62,882 nucleotides of DNA from Fusibacter tunisiensis. Its GTDB lineage: Bacteria > Bacillota > Clostridia > Peptostreptococcales > Acidaminobacteraceae. The stretch spans positions 1 to 62,882 of the forward strand of contig NZ_JAFBDT010000015.1 in NCBI RefSeq assembly GCF_016908355.1. Direction: 5' to 3'. The notes under the pieces are model-generated. The model was not told the DNA's origin, ran no database searches, and was given only the letters and a program-made list of their open reading frames with translations. Made by a program: the position numbers and the translations under genes. Positions 8,580 through 17,855 of the stretch are shown piece by piece (position 1 is the stretch's first letter; every line of letters begins with the position of its first letter).

Positions 8580-8583
8580 TTTC

Positions 8584-10284
8584 TTACATTTGTTCAGGTG
8601 CATCAAGGCAAACCAAATGCAACGCATTCTTTAAGACAATTTTACTGCTATAAACAAGTGCCAATCTTGCATTTCTTAGTGCTTTATCTTCCACAAGTAT
8701 TGAGTTGTCATGATAAAAACGGTTAAAGGCTTGAGCAAGATCCACTGCATATCGCGCCACAGTATGCGGTTCATAGTTCTTATGTGCCAGCACAACAATT
8801 TCATTGAACTTCGCCAAAATTCTAACAACTTCTTTTGAAGCAGGGTCTGACAAAACACCATACTCTATATCTGAAAGAGGATCAAACTCAGCTTTTCTCA
8901 AAACACTGCAGGCACGTGCATGTGTATATTGCACATAAGGTCCCGTTTCCCCTTCAAAAGATAACGTTTTATCTAAGCTAAACGCATAGTCTTTTGTTCT
9001 CGAAGTATACAATTCTTGGAAGACAACAGCCCCAATGCCAATAGATTTAGCCACCGATGCTTTATCAGACAAGTCTGGATTTTTTTCATTAATTATCTCA
9101 AGTGTCTTCTCAACTGCTTTGTCTAAAACATCTTCTAAAAACACAACATTTCCTTTACGTGTGGAAAGGGACCCTTCTTCTAAGGATACCATTCCAAATT
9201 CAACATGAACACAATCTTTACTCCAAGCATGTCCCATCAGTTCAACAATTTTGATCCACTGCTGAAAATGAAGTTTTTGAGCACTGCCAACCACATATAT
9301 GTTTTTATCAAAATCATAAGTGTCTTTCCTATATTTTGCTGCTGCAAGGTCCCTTGTCATGTATAGGGTTGAGCCATCTTTCTTAGTAATTAAAGCTGGT
9401 GGCATACCATAGGGTTCAAGGTCAACAATTTCTGCTCCCTCTGATTTTTGAACAATTTTCTTTTCCCTAAGTTCATCCAAAATGGCCTGCATTTTATCTG
9501 AGTAAAAGCTTTCCCCAGCATAAGAGTCAAAAGTAACGCCTAGCTTATCGTAAACCCGATTGAATACTTTCAAAGACATTTCTTTAAAAAGTGTCCAAAG
9601 CTCAACAGCTTCTGGATCGTTATTCTCTAATTTTGTAAACCAACTTCTCGCTTCATCTTCAAGTTCTGGGTTTTCTTCAGCTTCCTGGTGAAACTTCACA
9701 TAAATCTTAAGCAGTTCAGGAATTGGATCTTTTTCAATGGTCTCTCGATCTCCCCAAAGTTTAAAAGCGACAATTAGTTTTCCAAATTGAGTTCCATAAT
9801 CTCCCAAATGATTAATGGCAACCGTATCGTATCCTAGAAAATCATAAATTCTTCTGAGCGACTCACCAATCATAGTACTTCGAATATGGCCCATATGAAA
9901 TGGCTTTGCAATATTTACAGATGAATACTCAATAATTGTTTTTTTATCTTCCCCGACATCAGAACTGCCATAATACTCTTTTTGTGCCATAACCGCTTCT
10001 AAAATATTTTGTGCAAAGTGACTTGTACTTACTTTAAAATTTAAAAACCCAGAAATAGCTTCAACTGACGCCAGTGTATCTGGCAAATTAATTTGATCCA
10101 CAAATGTCTGTGCAATAACTTGTGGCGCTTGTCTCATTTCCTTCGAAAGTTTAAAACAAGGAAAAGCATAGTCACCCATATCTGTGTTTTTGGGATGTTC
10201 TACTAGATTTCGAATTTCCTCCAGTGTCATACTTGGCACTAAAGGGTGTAGCAGTTCAGCAATACTCATTTTATAATCGATCAT
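8584..10284 (-). CDS. argS: arginyl-tRNA synthetase
   Basis: The 566-residue class I synthetase charges tRNA-Arg. It has an N-terminal Arg-specific domain, the HIGH-type motif HMGHIRS (about residues 131-137), a KMSKS-like LSTRKGN motif (about 373-379), and a C-terminal DALR anticodon-binding domain. Length is typical. The start follows AAAAGGAGGAC. It is preceded by a T-box leader, so expression should rise when tRNA-Arg is uncharged. Transcription ends at the shared terminator just after the stop. Confidence 0.97.
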   Translation of the reverse strand: MIDYKMSIAELLHPLVPSMTLEEIRNLVEHPKNTDMGDYAFPCFKLSKEMRQAPQVIAQTFVDQINLPDTLASVEAISGFLNFKVSTSHFAQNILEAVMAQKEYYGSSDVGEDKKTIIEYSSVNIAKPFHMGHIRSTMIGESLRRIYDFLGYDTVAINHLGDYGTQFGKLIVAFKLWGDRETIEKDPIPELLKIYVKFHQEAEENPELEDEARSWFTKLENNDPEAVELWTLFKEMSLKVFNRVYDKLGVTFDSYAGESFYSDKMQAILDELREKKIVQKSEGAEIVDLEPYGMPPALITKKDGSTLYMTRDLAAAKYRKDTYDFDKNIYVVGSAQKLHFQQWIKIVELMGHAWSKDCVHVEFGMVSLEEGSLSTRKGNVVFLEDVLDKAVEKTLEIINEKNPDLSDKASVAKSIGIGAVVFQELYTSRTKDYAFSLDKTLSFEGETGPYVQYTHARACSVLRKAEFDPLSDIEYGVLSDPASKEVVRILAKFNEIVVLAHKNYEPHTVARYAVDLAQAFNRFYHDNSILVEDKALRNARLALVYSSKIVLKNALHLVCLDAPEQM

Positions 10285-10307
10285 AATGTCCTCCTTTTAT
10301 CAAAAAA

Positions 10308-10536
10308 ATAAAAACGCCTCTTGATTGACAAGAGACGAATAATCCGCGGTACCACTCTAATTGAAATTAATTTCCACTTAAGACCGTATAACGTCGGTTA
10401 ACCGTTCTTCAACCAGGGCCAAAGAATTCTCATGGGCTCTCTTCACAAATAAATATTATCGAACTTCCACCGTCTTCGACTCGCTATTAAGGAATTTAAG
10501 TGCTACTGTTCCAATCATAGAATACATATGAATTTG
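10308..10536 (-). promoter_or_regulatory. T-box leader of argS
   Basis: On the minus strand the conserved T-box (AGAGTGGTACCGCGG, 10343-10357) is followed by a nine-base-pair terminator CGTCTCTTG/CAAGAGGCG (10315-10337) and a T run. Upstream, GAAG followed by AGA (10438-10440) lines up with the specifier position of the pheS and valS leaders in this window; AGA is an arginine codon. The element accounts for most of the 372-base gap before argS. Confidence 0.93.
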
Positions 10537-10542
10537 AAATTA

Positions 10543-10571
10543 ATTTTAGCATAACAAATTAACGTTTTCAA
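10543..10571 (-). promoter_or_regulatory. argS promoter
   Basis: TTGAAA (10566-10571) and TAAAAT (10543-10548) are 17 bases apart, immediately before the T-box leader. Confidence 0.7.
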
Positions 10572-10600
10572 CCATTTGTGTAAAGTTTTTATGAATTTGT

Positions 10601-10628
10601 TATAATCGCATTCAATATCCGTTATAAT
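10601..10628 (+). promoter_or_regulatory. rhomboid gene promoter region (two -10 boxes)
   Basis: Two TATAAT boxes (10601-10606, with an extended TG; and 10623-10628) lie before the plus-strand rhomboid gene, back to back with the argS promoter. I cannot tell which one is used; good -35 boxes are absent. Confidence 0.5.
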
Positions 10629-10656
10629 ACTACTATCACTTAAAAGGAGCTACTAT

Positions 10657-11475
10657 ATGGCAAATTTAAATTATTACAAATCCAAACTCAAACACTTAAC
10701 ATTGACAGAATGGCTCATTGGCATAAACATTTTCATGTTCTTGCTGACACAAGTCATTGATTTCACTTCAGGTGGCGCACTTATTAAATTGGGCGCAAAA
10801 GTGAACTTTCTCATTGGTATGGGCGAATTTTGGCGCTTACTTACATCCATGTTTCTTCACGCTGACTTGATGCATTTAATTTTTAACATGCTTGCGCTTT
10901 ATATTCTTGGAAAGGATATTGAACGTTTCTTTGGAAAAACAAAGTTTCTAATTTTGTATTTTGTTTCAGGTCTAATTGGATCTGCATTTAGTTACCTGCT
11001 TGTAAGCAATGTTTCAGTTGGGGCTTCAGGTGCTATCTTTGGTCTAATGGGTGCAAATTTATTCCTGTATAAAATCAATCCAACTGTCTACAAGCGTATT
11101 TATGGCACTGACTTTTTAGTCCTGATTGGTCTTAATCTGATTTTAGGATTGATTAGACCAAACATAGATATGGCGGGCCATGTCGGCGGATTAATTGGCG
11201 GCTTTACAACTGCATTTGCCCTAGGGTTGCGCCATGAATCCATGAAATCTAAAAAAAGAATCCCTCTTCAAATTGCCGTCGTTCTAATTTTATTAGTGCC
11301 TGTTACCATTGCGACTGGTATTCAAAGGCGTAAACCAGAAACTTTTGCCAGCGCAGCTTATTATCATTATTCCGTTGGACACATAAAAACTGCGCATCGT
11401 TACATTGATCAAGGTATTGATAAATTTCCTGAATTAGATGACTTAAAATTAATCAAAGATGCTTTAAACCCATAA
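10657..11475 (+). CDS. rhomboid family intramembrane serine protease
   Basis: The 272-residue membrane protein has about six to seven membrane segments. The catalytic Ser is in GASGAIFGLMG (about residues 127-137), the catalytic His in GHVGGLIGG (about 178-186), and HADLMHLIFNM near residue 68 is the conserved second-helix motif. Rhomboids cut membrane proteins within the bilayer; the substrate here is unknown. A soluble tail of about 60 residues follows the last helix. The AAAAGGAGC ribosome site supports the start. It converges with pxpC, leaving only 2 bases between the stops. Confidence 0.92.
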   Translation: MANLNYYKSKLKHLTLTEWLIGINIFMFLLTQVIDFTSGGALIKLGAKVNFLIGMGEFWRLLTSMFLHADLMHLIFNMLALYILGKDIERFFGKTKFLILYFVSGLIGSAFSYLLVSNVSVGASGAIFGLMGANLFLYKINPTVYKRIYGTDFLVLIGLNLILGLIRPNIDMAGHVGGLIGGFTTAFALGLRHESMKSKKRIPLQIAVVLILLVPVTIATGIQRRKPETFASAAYYHYSVGHIKTAHRYIDQGIDKFPELDDLKLIKDALNP

Positions 11476-11477
11476 AA

Positions 11478-12488
11478 TTATAACTTGATTTCCTCTACGC
11501 GGGTATTATACGTCATGCCATTTACTTGGATGCGCAGGTCCTCAAAGGCAATCAAGTCTTTTTTTTCGACTTCAGGAAAAGGCATCGCAAACGCATGGTC
11601 AACCCACTGGAATTGGATTTGATCGTGTGGCTTTACTTGAGCCATAATGGGCAAATCTGCTGATAGTATCGTCCCAATTTTTGTATACCCACCTGTGGTT
11701 TGTCGATCTGCCATCATAATTATGGGGTGTCCATCACCTGGAATCTGGACACTTCCAAAAGCGATGGCATCCGACAAGATGTCTGGTCCCTTTAGGTGTT
11801 TCAAAGGATCCCCTTCTAGCCTAATTCCCATTCTGTTGCTCTCATTTTTCACCGTATAAACCTGATTCACAAAAAGCTTAAGTGCCTCTACCGAAAAATA
11901 AGTGTCCTGCGGCCCTTTTATAACTCGAATCTTTTTTATTGAACTGTCCAACATTTCAAAATAGCGTCTGTATGGGTTCAATAAACGCCCCTTAAATGGA
12001 TATATATTGGTATTGGTATTGGTCTCTACTTCTATTTGCATGCCTGAACTGAGCGCTTTTCCATCAATCCCACCAAGTTTTGATTTTTGATCAGTTGCAC
12101 ACGAGCCCAAAAACCAACTTAAATTCTGCCAAATTCCATGAATTGCAAGATAAATTCTAAGTCCAGTAATCATGCTGCCAATCGAAACCTTATCACCTCT
12201 TTTTAACGGATAGGATGTCCAACCTTTAACCGAAACCGAATTGATATATATTTCTGCATTTCCACCCGTTATCGCAATTTGAATCGGCTTGTCCGCACGA
12301 AACTCAAAGTGTCCCCCAACAACTTCAATTACTGGTGTATGGCAATCATTTCCAGCTAAACTATTGGCGGCAAAATAAGCGTATGCATCCATTACCCCTG
12401 CTTGAGAAACACCTTGATCCAACCCCTGAAAACGTCCTTCATCCTGTATCGTGCTAGAAAAACCAGGTTTAATAATCGTTATCGCCAT
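11478..12488 (-). CDS. pxpC: 5-oxoprolinase subunit C (biotin-dependent carboxylase-like)
   Basis: The 336-residue protein is the PxpC/KipA-type subunit of the ATP-dependent 5-oxoprolinase, which opens 5-oxo-L-proline to glutamate with PxpA and PxpB. The N-terminus MAITIIKPGFSSTIQDEGR and the DGHPIIMMADRQTTGGYTK segment are family signatures. I prefer the ATG at 12488 (GGGGTG upstream); a GTG at 12503 would add five residues. It is the last gene of the pxp cluster, 19 bases after pxpB. Confidence 0.93.
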   Translation of the reverse strand: MAITIIKPGFSSTIQDEGRFQGLDQGVSQAGVMDAYAYFAANSLAGNDCHTPVIEVVGGHFEFRADKPIQIAITGGNAEIYINSVSVKGWTSYPLKRGDKVSIGSMITGLRIYLAIHGIWQNLSWFLGSCATDQKSKLGGIDGKALSSGMQIEVETNTNTNIYPFKGRLLNPYRRYFEMLDSSIKKIRVIKGPQDTYFSVEALKLFVNQVYTVKNESNRMGIRLEGDPLKHLKGPDILSDAIAFGSVQIPGDGHPIIMMADRQTTGGYTKIGTILSADLPIMAQVKPHDQIQFQWVDHAFAMPFPEVEKKDLIAFEDLRIQVNGMTYNTRVEEIKL

Positions 12489-12507
12489 CTTTCCACACCC
12501 CACTGCC

Positions 12508-13146
12508 CTATATAGAACTAAATTTTACCCATTGACCTGCTCGCAAATAAAACGGATTTTTCGACTCTGCATCGAAAAGTTTGACCTTTGTTTTCCCTAT
12601 TATTTGCCATCCTCCGGGTGAATCTACTGAGTAAATCCCAGTTTGATGATCTGCAATCCCAACAGAGCCTGCAGCTACTTTTAATCTTGGCGTTTTTCGT
12701 CTAGGCGTTGCAAGTTTAGGATCCATACCACCTAGATATGGAAATCCAGGTGTAAACCCTATCATATAAATTCTATAAATCGGTGCTGTATGCTTTAAAA
12801 TAATTTCTTCAACAGAAAGTCCTGTATGTTTTGACACAAATTCCATGTCCTCACCACAATAGTCAACAGGAATCTCCACAATCTCCTTGGTTGTCAAATC
12901 AATTAAATGATCTCTACTAAAAAATGAATGGACAAATGCTAGTAATTCTTCTCTCCTAAAAACAGTTGGGTAAAAAAACACACTCACTGAATGATACGTT
13001 GAAACAATTGCTCTAACCCCTTTTATATCCTGCTTTAGCAAATTATCTTTAAGCAAAACAACATGTGCATTCATCATAGGGTCTATATGATCTTCTAAAT
13101 AAATTGTAAGGGCCGAATCCCCCATTAACTTCCAATACCACTTCAT
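12508..13146 (-). CDS. pxpB: 5-oxoprolinase subunit B
   Basis: The 212-residue PxpB/KipI-type subunit has the conserved GFTPGFPYLGG (about residues 127-137) and SVDSPGGWQIIGKT (about 176-189). It partners PxpC in activating 5-oxoproline. Its ATG overlaps the pxpA stop (ATGA), so the two are coupled. KipI in Bacillus subtilis also inhibits the sporulation kinase KinA, but the full pxpABC set here points to the metabolic role. Confidence 0.93.
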   Translation of the reverse strand: MKWYWKLMGDSALTIYLEDHIDPMMNAHVVLLKDNLLKQDIKGVRAIVSTYHSVSVFFYPTVFRREELLAFVHSFFSRDHLIDLTTKEIVEIPVDYCGEDMEFVSKHTGLSVEEIILKHTAPIYRIYMIGFTPGFPYLGGMDPKLATPRRKTPRLKVAAGSVGIADHQTGIYSVDSPGGWQIIGKTKVKLFDAESKNPFYLRAGQWVKFSSI

Positions 13147-13877
13147 ATGTTTTTCTCAATCAAAGCATTATTTAATCGTTTGGCTAATTCTAAGGCATGT
13201 ACACCATCACCATGCAAACAGACTGTGTCTGCTTTTAATGTAATAATTTGCCCATCGACACTTTCAATTGTGCCTGTTTTTATTAAGTGTATCATTCGAT
13301 TCACTGCCTCATCTACCGAGGTCACAAAAGCGCCTTCAAGTGACCTTTTAACAAGGTGGCCACTTGAATCATAGCCCCGATCCGAAAAGACTTCAGCGTA
13401 GAATTGTATGCCAATCCTTTCTGCTGCCACTTGCATTTCACTCCCTGATAACCCATACAATATTATATTCGGATCTAGCTTATGTAGGGCTATGGCAAGC
13501 GCTTTGGAAGCTTTAAAATCCCTTGCCAAATCCGTATAAAGTGCACCATGTGGTTTTACATGGGTCAATGGTACAGATAAAAACGTACAGATACCCTTTA
13601 GTGCCCCCACTTGGTACAAAACACTATTTACCATCTCGTCAATTGTTAACTGTATTTTCCGTCTACCAAAACCTTGTAAACCCATATACCCCGGGTGTGC
13701 ACCAACCCGAACCCGATTTTCTTTACAAAGTTTGACCGTATGATACATTACATTTGAATCCCCTGCATGAAATCCACATGCAACATTAGCAGACGTAATA
13801 AATGGTATTAAAAGTTCATCGTTTCCCAATTGATATATACCAAAACTTTCCCCCAGATCGGCGTTTAAATCAATCAT
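13143..13877 (-). CDS. pxpA: 5-oxoprolinase subunit A (LamB/YcsF family)
   Basis: The 244-residue LamB/YcsF-family protein opens with MIDLNADLGESFG and carries ANVACGFHAGDS (about 30-41) and VRVGAHPGYMG (about 57-67), all signatures of PxpA. It is the hydrolytic subunit that, with PxpBC, converts 5-oxoproline (from spontaneous cyclisation of Glu or Gln) to glutamate. It lies 9 bases after mutS2, with GGGGGA as ribosome site. Confidence 0.95.
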   Translation of the reverse strand: MIDLNADLGESFGIYQLGNDELLIPFITSANVACGFHAGDSNVMYHTVKLCKENRVRVGAHPGYMGLQGFGRRKIQLTIDEMVNSVLYQVGALKGICTFLSVPLTHVKPHGALYTDLARDFKASKALAIALHKLDPNIILYGLSGSEMQVAAERIGIQFYAEVFSDRGYDSSGHLVKRSLEGAFVTSVDEAVNRMIHLIKTGTIESVDGQIITLKADTVCLHGDGVHALELAKRLNNALIEKNI

Positions 13878-13886
13878 AGCGTCCCC

Positions 13887-16256
13887 CTATTTCAGTTCAA
13901 TGACTGTAGCCCCATTTCCACCCTCATTATAAGCAGCAAATTCATAATGTTTCACATGAGGGTGTCCTCTAAAATGATCCTGCAGTCCTTTTCTCAAAAC
14001 ACCCGTTCCCTTACCATGTATAATACGAACATGACTTAGACTTGAAAGTGCTGCATCATCTAAATACTTGTCCACCTTTAAAATCGCATCTTCTAGATTT
14101 TCACCTCTAACATCGATCTCAGGATGAATGCTCATACTGGAAGCCCGTGCTTGTTTTAACTTATTATAAACAGAAGCGTCTTTCTTTTTCTTAGATATGA
14201 GAACCAATTGTTTTATATTGACCCCCATTTTCATCAGTCCAACTTGTACAGTCAACTCGCCCTTTTCATTTGGAAGTGTTAATACTGTTCCTTCTTGATT
14301 AATGCTGAGAACGCGCACTGAATCGCCAACAATGACATTTTCAGGCGCCATATCGCTTTCTGCATCTGCATCTATTACCTGATCTGCCACATTCCCAAGC
14401 TGATCTTGTAGCCTTTTTCGCATGCGCTCTATCTCTTTATTTTTGTCATTTGCATTGGTTTTTTTAATTTCACGCATACTTTTTACAATTTCATCCACTT
14501 CATTCTTTGCATTTCTAAGAATATCTTTTGCTTCTTCACGCGCTTTTCGCATCATTTCGTCTCGTTTCAATAACCACTTGTCTTCTTTATCCGATAAAGA
14601 AGACTTGAGTTTTTCAACTTCTAATTTTAACCGAGTCGCTTCATTACGTTCAGCCTCTGCAATCTTTCGACTCTTTTCAATACTGGCAATAATGTCCTCA
14701 AACTCGATATTATCTTGATGTACATATGCCTTTGCCTGCTCAATAAGGCCATTTCCCAAACCCAATTTTCTCGAAATTTCAAATGCATTGGATTTTCCGG
14801 GAATCCCAATTAAAAGTTTATAGGTTGGACTTAAAGATTCTACATCAAATTCAACACTGGCATTTTCAATCCAACTGTTTGAGATGGCATATGTTTTCAG
14901 TTCAGAATAGTGCGTGGTTGCTAGGGTTCGTATTTTGCGCTTACCAAGTTCATCCAATATAGCCATTGCAAGAGCTGCACCTTCTGTGGGATCCGTTCCA
15001 GCACCCAGTTCATCAAAAAGGACCAGCGATTCAGGTGTGATTTCTTTTAAAATCGAAACAATATTTGTCATGTGGGATGAAAAAGTACTCAAACTCTGTT
15101 CGATACTCTGTTCATCACCAATATCTGCAAAAATTTGATCAAATACTGCAATTTCCGTCCCATAGTCTGCAGGAACATGGAGACCAGCCTGAGCCATTAG
15201 GGTTAACAAGCCAACCGTTTTAAGTGTTACGGTTTTCCCGCCTGTATTTGGCCCAGTAATCAGCAAAGTGTTAAATTGATCCCCTAGCCATACATTTGAA
15301 GGCACAACTTCATCTTTTGGCAAAAGAGGATGCCGCCCATTTTTGATTCTAAAGCTAAGTTTATTGGATAGTTCAGGTTTTACCGCTTTCATTTCCAAAG
15401 ACAACTTGCCTTTCGCAAAAATAAAATCCAGTTGTCCCAATGTCCTCATATTCAGCTCGAGGTTAACGGCATTATCTGCGACAAATCCTGTTAAAACTCT
15501 TAAAATACGCTCAATTTCTTTTGCTTCATCAAGTTTTAGATTCCTCAGCTCATTATTAAGTTCAACCACTGCAATTGGCTCAATATAAACCGTACTTCCT
15601 TTGGCAGACTGATCATGTACCAAGCCCTTTACTTGATTTTTGTGCTCACTTTTTACTGGAATCACAAACCGATCTTGTCTGATGGTTACTAAAGTATCTT
15701 GTAAATATTTTTGATAAGTTGCAGAAGTAATCATAGATTCAAGCTTGCTTCTTATGCTGGCATTCTTGCTTTCAATGGTCCGTCTAATCCGTTTCAATTC
15801 TGGCGAAGCATGGTCTGAAACTTCAGTTTCAGATACAATACAACGCTCAATTTCCTTTTCAAGTTCAGATAAAACATGTAAAGAAGACCCATAATTTGAT
15901 AAAATACTATATTTCTCAGCATAATTAGCATGTGTCGTCATATATTTTTTTAGGACTCTTGCCGTTCTTAAACTGTCTCCAATTTCCATAAGTTGTTTGG
16001 GAGACAAAACGCCTCCAATTCGCGCCATTTTAAGCGAATTTTCTTGATTATAGATCGGGCCAATTGGTGGCGTTCCAAACTGAATCATCATATCTACTGC
16101 TTCACTGGTTTCATTTTGCATTTCGCGAATAGAGTCAATCGCTTTTTCTGGCTTTAAAGTTTCACATAGAGTCTTTCCCAGGGTAGAAGTTGCTTTTCCG
16201 GAAAGCATAGTCATTATTTTAGTATATTCCAATACGCGCAAAGTACGTTCTTTCAT
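13887..16256 (-). CDS. mutS2: MutS2 family ATPase/nuclease
   Basis: The 789-residue protein has a MutS-type core and ATPase with Walker A GPNTGGKT (about residues 332-339) and Walker B LVLFDELGAGTDP (about 409-421), a long charged coiled coil (about 510-630), and a C-terminal Smr nuclease domain (about 710-789; DVRGENLEDA and HGKGTGVLR). Known members suppress recombination or act on collided ribosomes. The first ATG that suits the GGAGG spacing is at 16256; the longer reading frame begins at a TTG inside the ribosome site. Its linkage to pxpABC is unusual. Confidence 0.95.
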   Translation of the reverse strand: MKERTLRVLEYTKIMTMLSGKATSTLGKTLCETLKPEKAIDSIREMQNETSEAVDMMIQFGTPPIGPIYNQENSLKMARIGGVLSPKQLMEIGDSLRTARVLKKYMTTHANYAEKYSILSNYGSSLHVLSELEKEIERCIVSETEVSDHASPELKRIRRTIESKNASIRSKLESMITSATYQKYLQDTLVTIRQDRFVIPVKSEHKNQVKGLVHDQSAKGSTVYIEPIAVVELNNELRNLKLDEAKEIERILRVLTGFVADNAVNLELNMRTLGQLDFIFAKGKLSLEMKAVKPELSNKLSFRIKNGRHPLLPKDEVVPSNVWLGDQFNTLLITGPNTGGKTVTLKTVGLLTLMAQAGLHVPADYGTEIAVFDQIFADIGDEQSIEQSLSTFSSHMTNIVSILKEITPESLVLFDELGAGTDPTEGAALAMAILDELGKRKIRTLATTHYSELKTYAISNSWIENASVEFDVESLSPTYKLLIGIPGKSNAFEISRKLGLGNGLIEQAKAYVHQDNIEFEDIIASIEKSRKIAEAERNEATRLKLEVEKLKSSLSDKEDKWLLKRDEMMRKAREEAKDILRNAKNEVDEIVKSMREIKKTNANDKNKEIERMRKRLQDQLGNVADQVIDADAESDMAPENVIVGDSVRVLSINQEGTVLTLPNEKGELTVQVGLMKMGVNIKQLVLISKKKKDASVYNKLKQARASSMSIHPEIDVRGENLEDAILKVDKYLDDAALSSLSHVRIIHGKGTGVLRKGLQDHFRGHPHVKHYEFAAYNEGGNGATVIELK

Positions 16257-16294
16257 GTGCATTCCCTCCAATCAATTGAAACCAATTATAGCTA

Positions 16295-16323
16295 TAAAAA
16301 AAGTGCCCAAAACAGGCACTTTT
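16295..16323 (-). terminator. terminator between zapA and mutS2
   Basis: AAAAGTGCC/GGCACTTTT with a seven-base loop and a seven-T tail on the minus strand lies just after the zapA stop. Because only about 40 bases remain before mutS2, mutS2 may depend partly on readthrough. Confidence 0.85.
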
Positions 16324-16331
16324 GCTCCGGA

Positions 16332-16877
16332 CTATTCATCTGATTCTTCTTCAAAATCTATCATACCAACGTGCATGTCAGTCGACGAAATTTCTTTTTC
16401 CAATTCAAGGACTTCATCGCGTGACTTTTTAAGGTTCTCCTCTTTCTGTTTAAGATCGTAATCCAACTTTTCCATTCTACGTCTCAGTTGCGAAACCCCT
16501 GTTTCATAAATACTAGAACTGTCAATCAATTTTGAAAACTCTTTCACCATTTTTTCATACGCCTGACTGCGTCTTTCAAACTCAGTAACGACAGCATCTA
16601 ACTCATCTCTAGCACTTTTTAGTTCATATTGAGGCGAATTAATTCGACGTTCAAGTTCTTCTTTTTCTGATTTGATTTTATGGTATTCATCCGCCACATT
16701 TAATGCTGTCAAAACACCTATCATAGATGTGCTTAATTTTTTATTGCCGTCAAAAATTTCACGCATTTTGTCATCCACATAATTTGCAACCTTCTGCATA
16801 TGCTCTCTGGAATCATCACTGACCAGTGTATAGTCCCTATCCATAATTTTAACTGTGACTTTGTTTTTTTGCGTCAT
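16332..16877 (-). CDS. zapA: cell division protein ZapA with extended coiled coil
   Basis: The 181-residue protein has an N-terminal ZapA domain (about 1-75; VTVKIMDRDYTLVSDDSREH and GVLTALNVADEY), which bundles FtsZ filaments at the division site. A long charged coiled coil (about 75-165) and an acidic tail follow. Canonical ZapA is about 85-110 residues, so this is a long form of the kind seen in some Clostridia. AAGGAG precedes the ATG. Confidence 0.87.
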   Translation of the reverse strand: MTQKNKVTVKIMDRDYTLVSDDSREHMQKVANYVDDKMREIFDGNKKLSTSMIGVLTALNVADEYHKIKSEKEELERRINSPQYELKSARDELDAVVTEFERRSQAYEKMVKEFSKLIDSSSIYETGVSQLRRRMEKLDYDLKQKEENLKKSRDEVLELEKEISSTDMHVGMIDFEEESDE

Positions 16878-16912
16878 AAGAATACTCCTTGAACTTTTGT
16901 CATCCTCTTTTT

Positions 16913-16943
16913 ATTATACTAAAAAATAACAAGTATGACACAA
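16913..16943 (-). promoter_or_regulatory. candidate zapA promoter
   Basis: TATAAT (16913-16918) is perfect, and TTGTGT (16938-16943) lies 19 bases upstream, which is longer than ideal. Confidence 0.4.
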
Positions 16944-16956
16944 CTATTTGAAGAAA

Positions 16957-17793
16957 TTATGAGATTAATCGGATTCCATCTTCAAAAAGTTCGATTTTTC
17001 CTTCTTTCAAAAGCTTTCCAACGGCTCTCTTAAAGGCTCTTTTACTAATGTTTAGTCTCTTTTTAATAATTTCCGGCGGGGTATCATCGTTGAGGTACAA
17101 AATACCTTCAGATGACTCAAGTGCATCTAAAATCAATTGAACATCGTCGTTGATTTGAATCTGCGCCCTTTCGCGTATGCTTAAATTTATTTTCCCATCT
17201 TCTCTAATTTTTGTAATTCGGGCCGTAATTTGGGCACCTTCTTTAATTTCTTTATAAATTTCATGTTTTGGAATCATGCCATGAAACTGATTCTCTACGG
17301 CTACAAACGCACCCATTTCATTTGAAAGTTCATAAACGGTTCCCTTAACATGGTCACCCACTTTCATATTTTCTTGTACAGTTAAATGGTTATAAATCTT
17401 CATGGTTCCAAACAATTTTTGTTCTGAATCTATCTCAATTCTAACCAAACATTTCTGGCCTTTTTGTGGGTTTCCTTTGGTTTCGTTGAATGGCATAAAT
17501 AAGTCTTGCCCGACACCCATATCAAGAAATGTTCCAGATTTAATACTTCCAGTTACAGGGAGCATTCCGATTTCACCCAGCTGTAGTTTGGGAACAGATG
17601 TGGTTGCAACAATGCCTTGTTCTATGTCTTTGTAAACAAAAACCGAAATTTCAGAATCTTGTTTCAAATTTTGATCTATTCCTTTAGCAGGAAGTAATAT
17701 TTCATTTTCGCCATTAATCTCATCGCTTAAAAAAATACCATAATTTGAAATTCGATTGACATATAATTTTTGTATTTTTCCAATTTGGATCAT
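16957..17793 (-). CDS. cvfB: CvfB family S1-type RNA-binding protein
   Basis: The 278-residue protein has an N-terminal S1-like region, a second beta-barrel around residues 60-130, a canonical S1 domain (about 143-210; VGDHVKGTVYELSNEMGAFV) and a C-terminal winged helix (about 225-275; PPEIIKKRLNISKRAFKRAVG). This is the CvfB/YitL arrangement; Staphylococcus CvfB binds RNA and affects virulence gene expression. It lies between csp and zapA. Confidence 0.88.
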   Translation of the reverse strand: MIQIGKIQKLYVNRISNYGIFLSDEINGENEILLPAKGIDQNLKQDSEISVFVYKDIEQGIVATTSVPKLQLGEIGMLPVTGSIKSGTFLDMGVGQDLFMPFNETKGNPQKGQKCLVRIEIDSEQKLFGTMKIYNHLTVQENMKVGDHVKGTVYELSNEMGAFVAVENQFHGMIPKHEIYKEIKEGAQITARITKIREDGKINLSIRERAQIQINDDVQLILDALESSEGILYLNDDTPPEIIKKRLNISKRAFKRAVGKLLKEGKIELFEDGIRLIS

Positions 17794-17820
17794 AATTTTA
17801 TCCTTTCACGTCATTCATTT

Positions 17821-17847
17821 AAAAAAGCCTCGGCTATGCCGAGGCTT
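17821..17847 (-). terminator. terminator of the cold-shock gene
   Basis: A ten-base-pair stem AAGCCTCGGC/GCCGAGGCTT with a three-base loop and T tail on the minus strand follows the csp stop at once. Confidence 0.92.
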
Positions 17848-17855
17848 TGGCTTAA

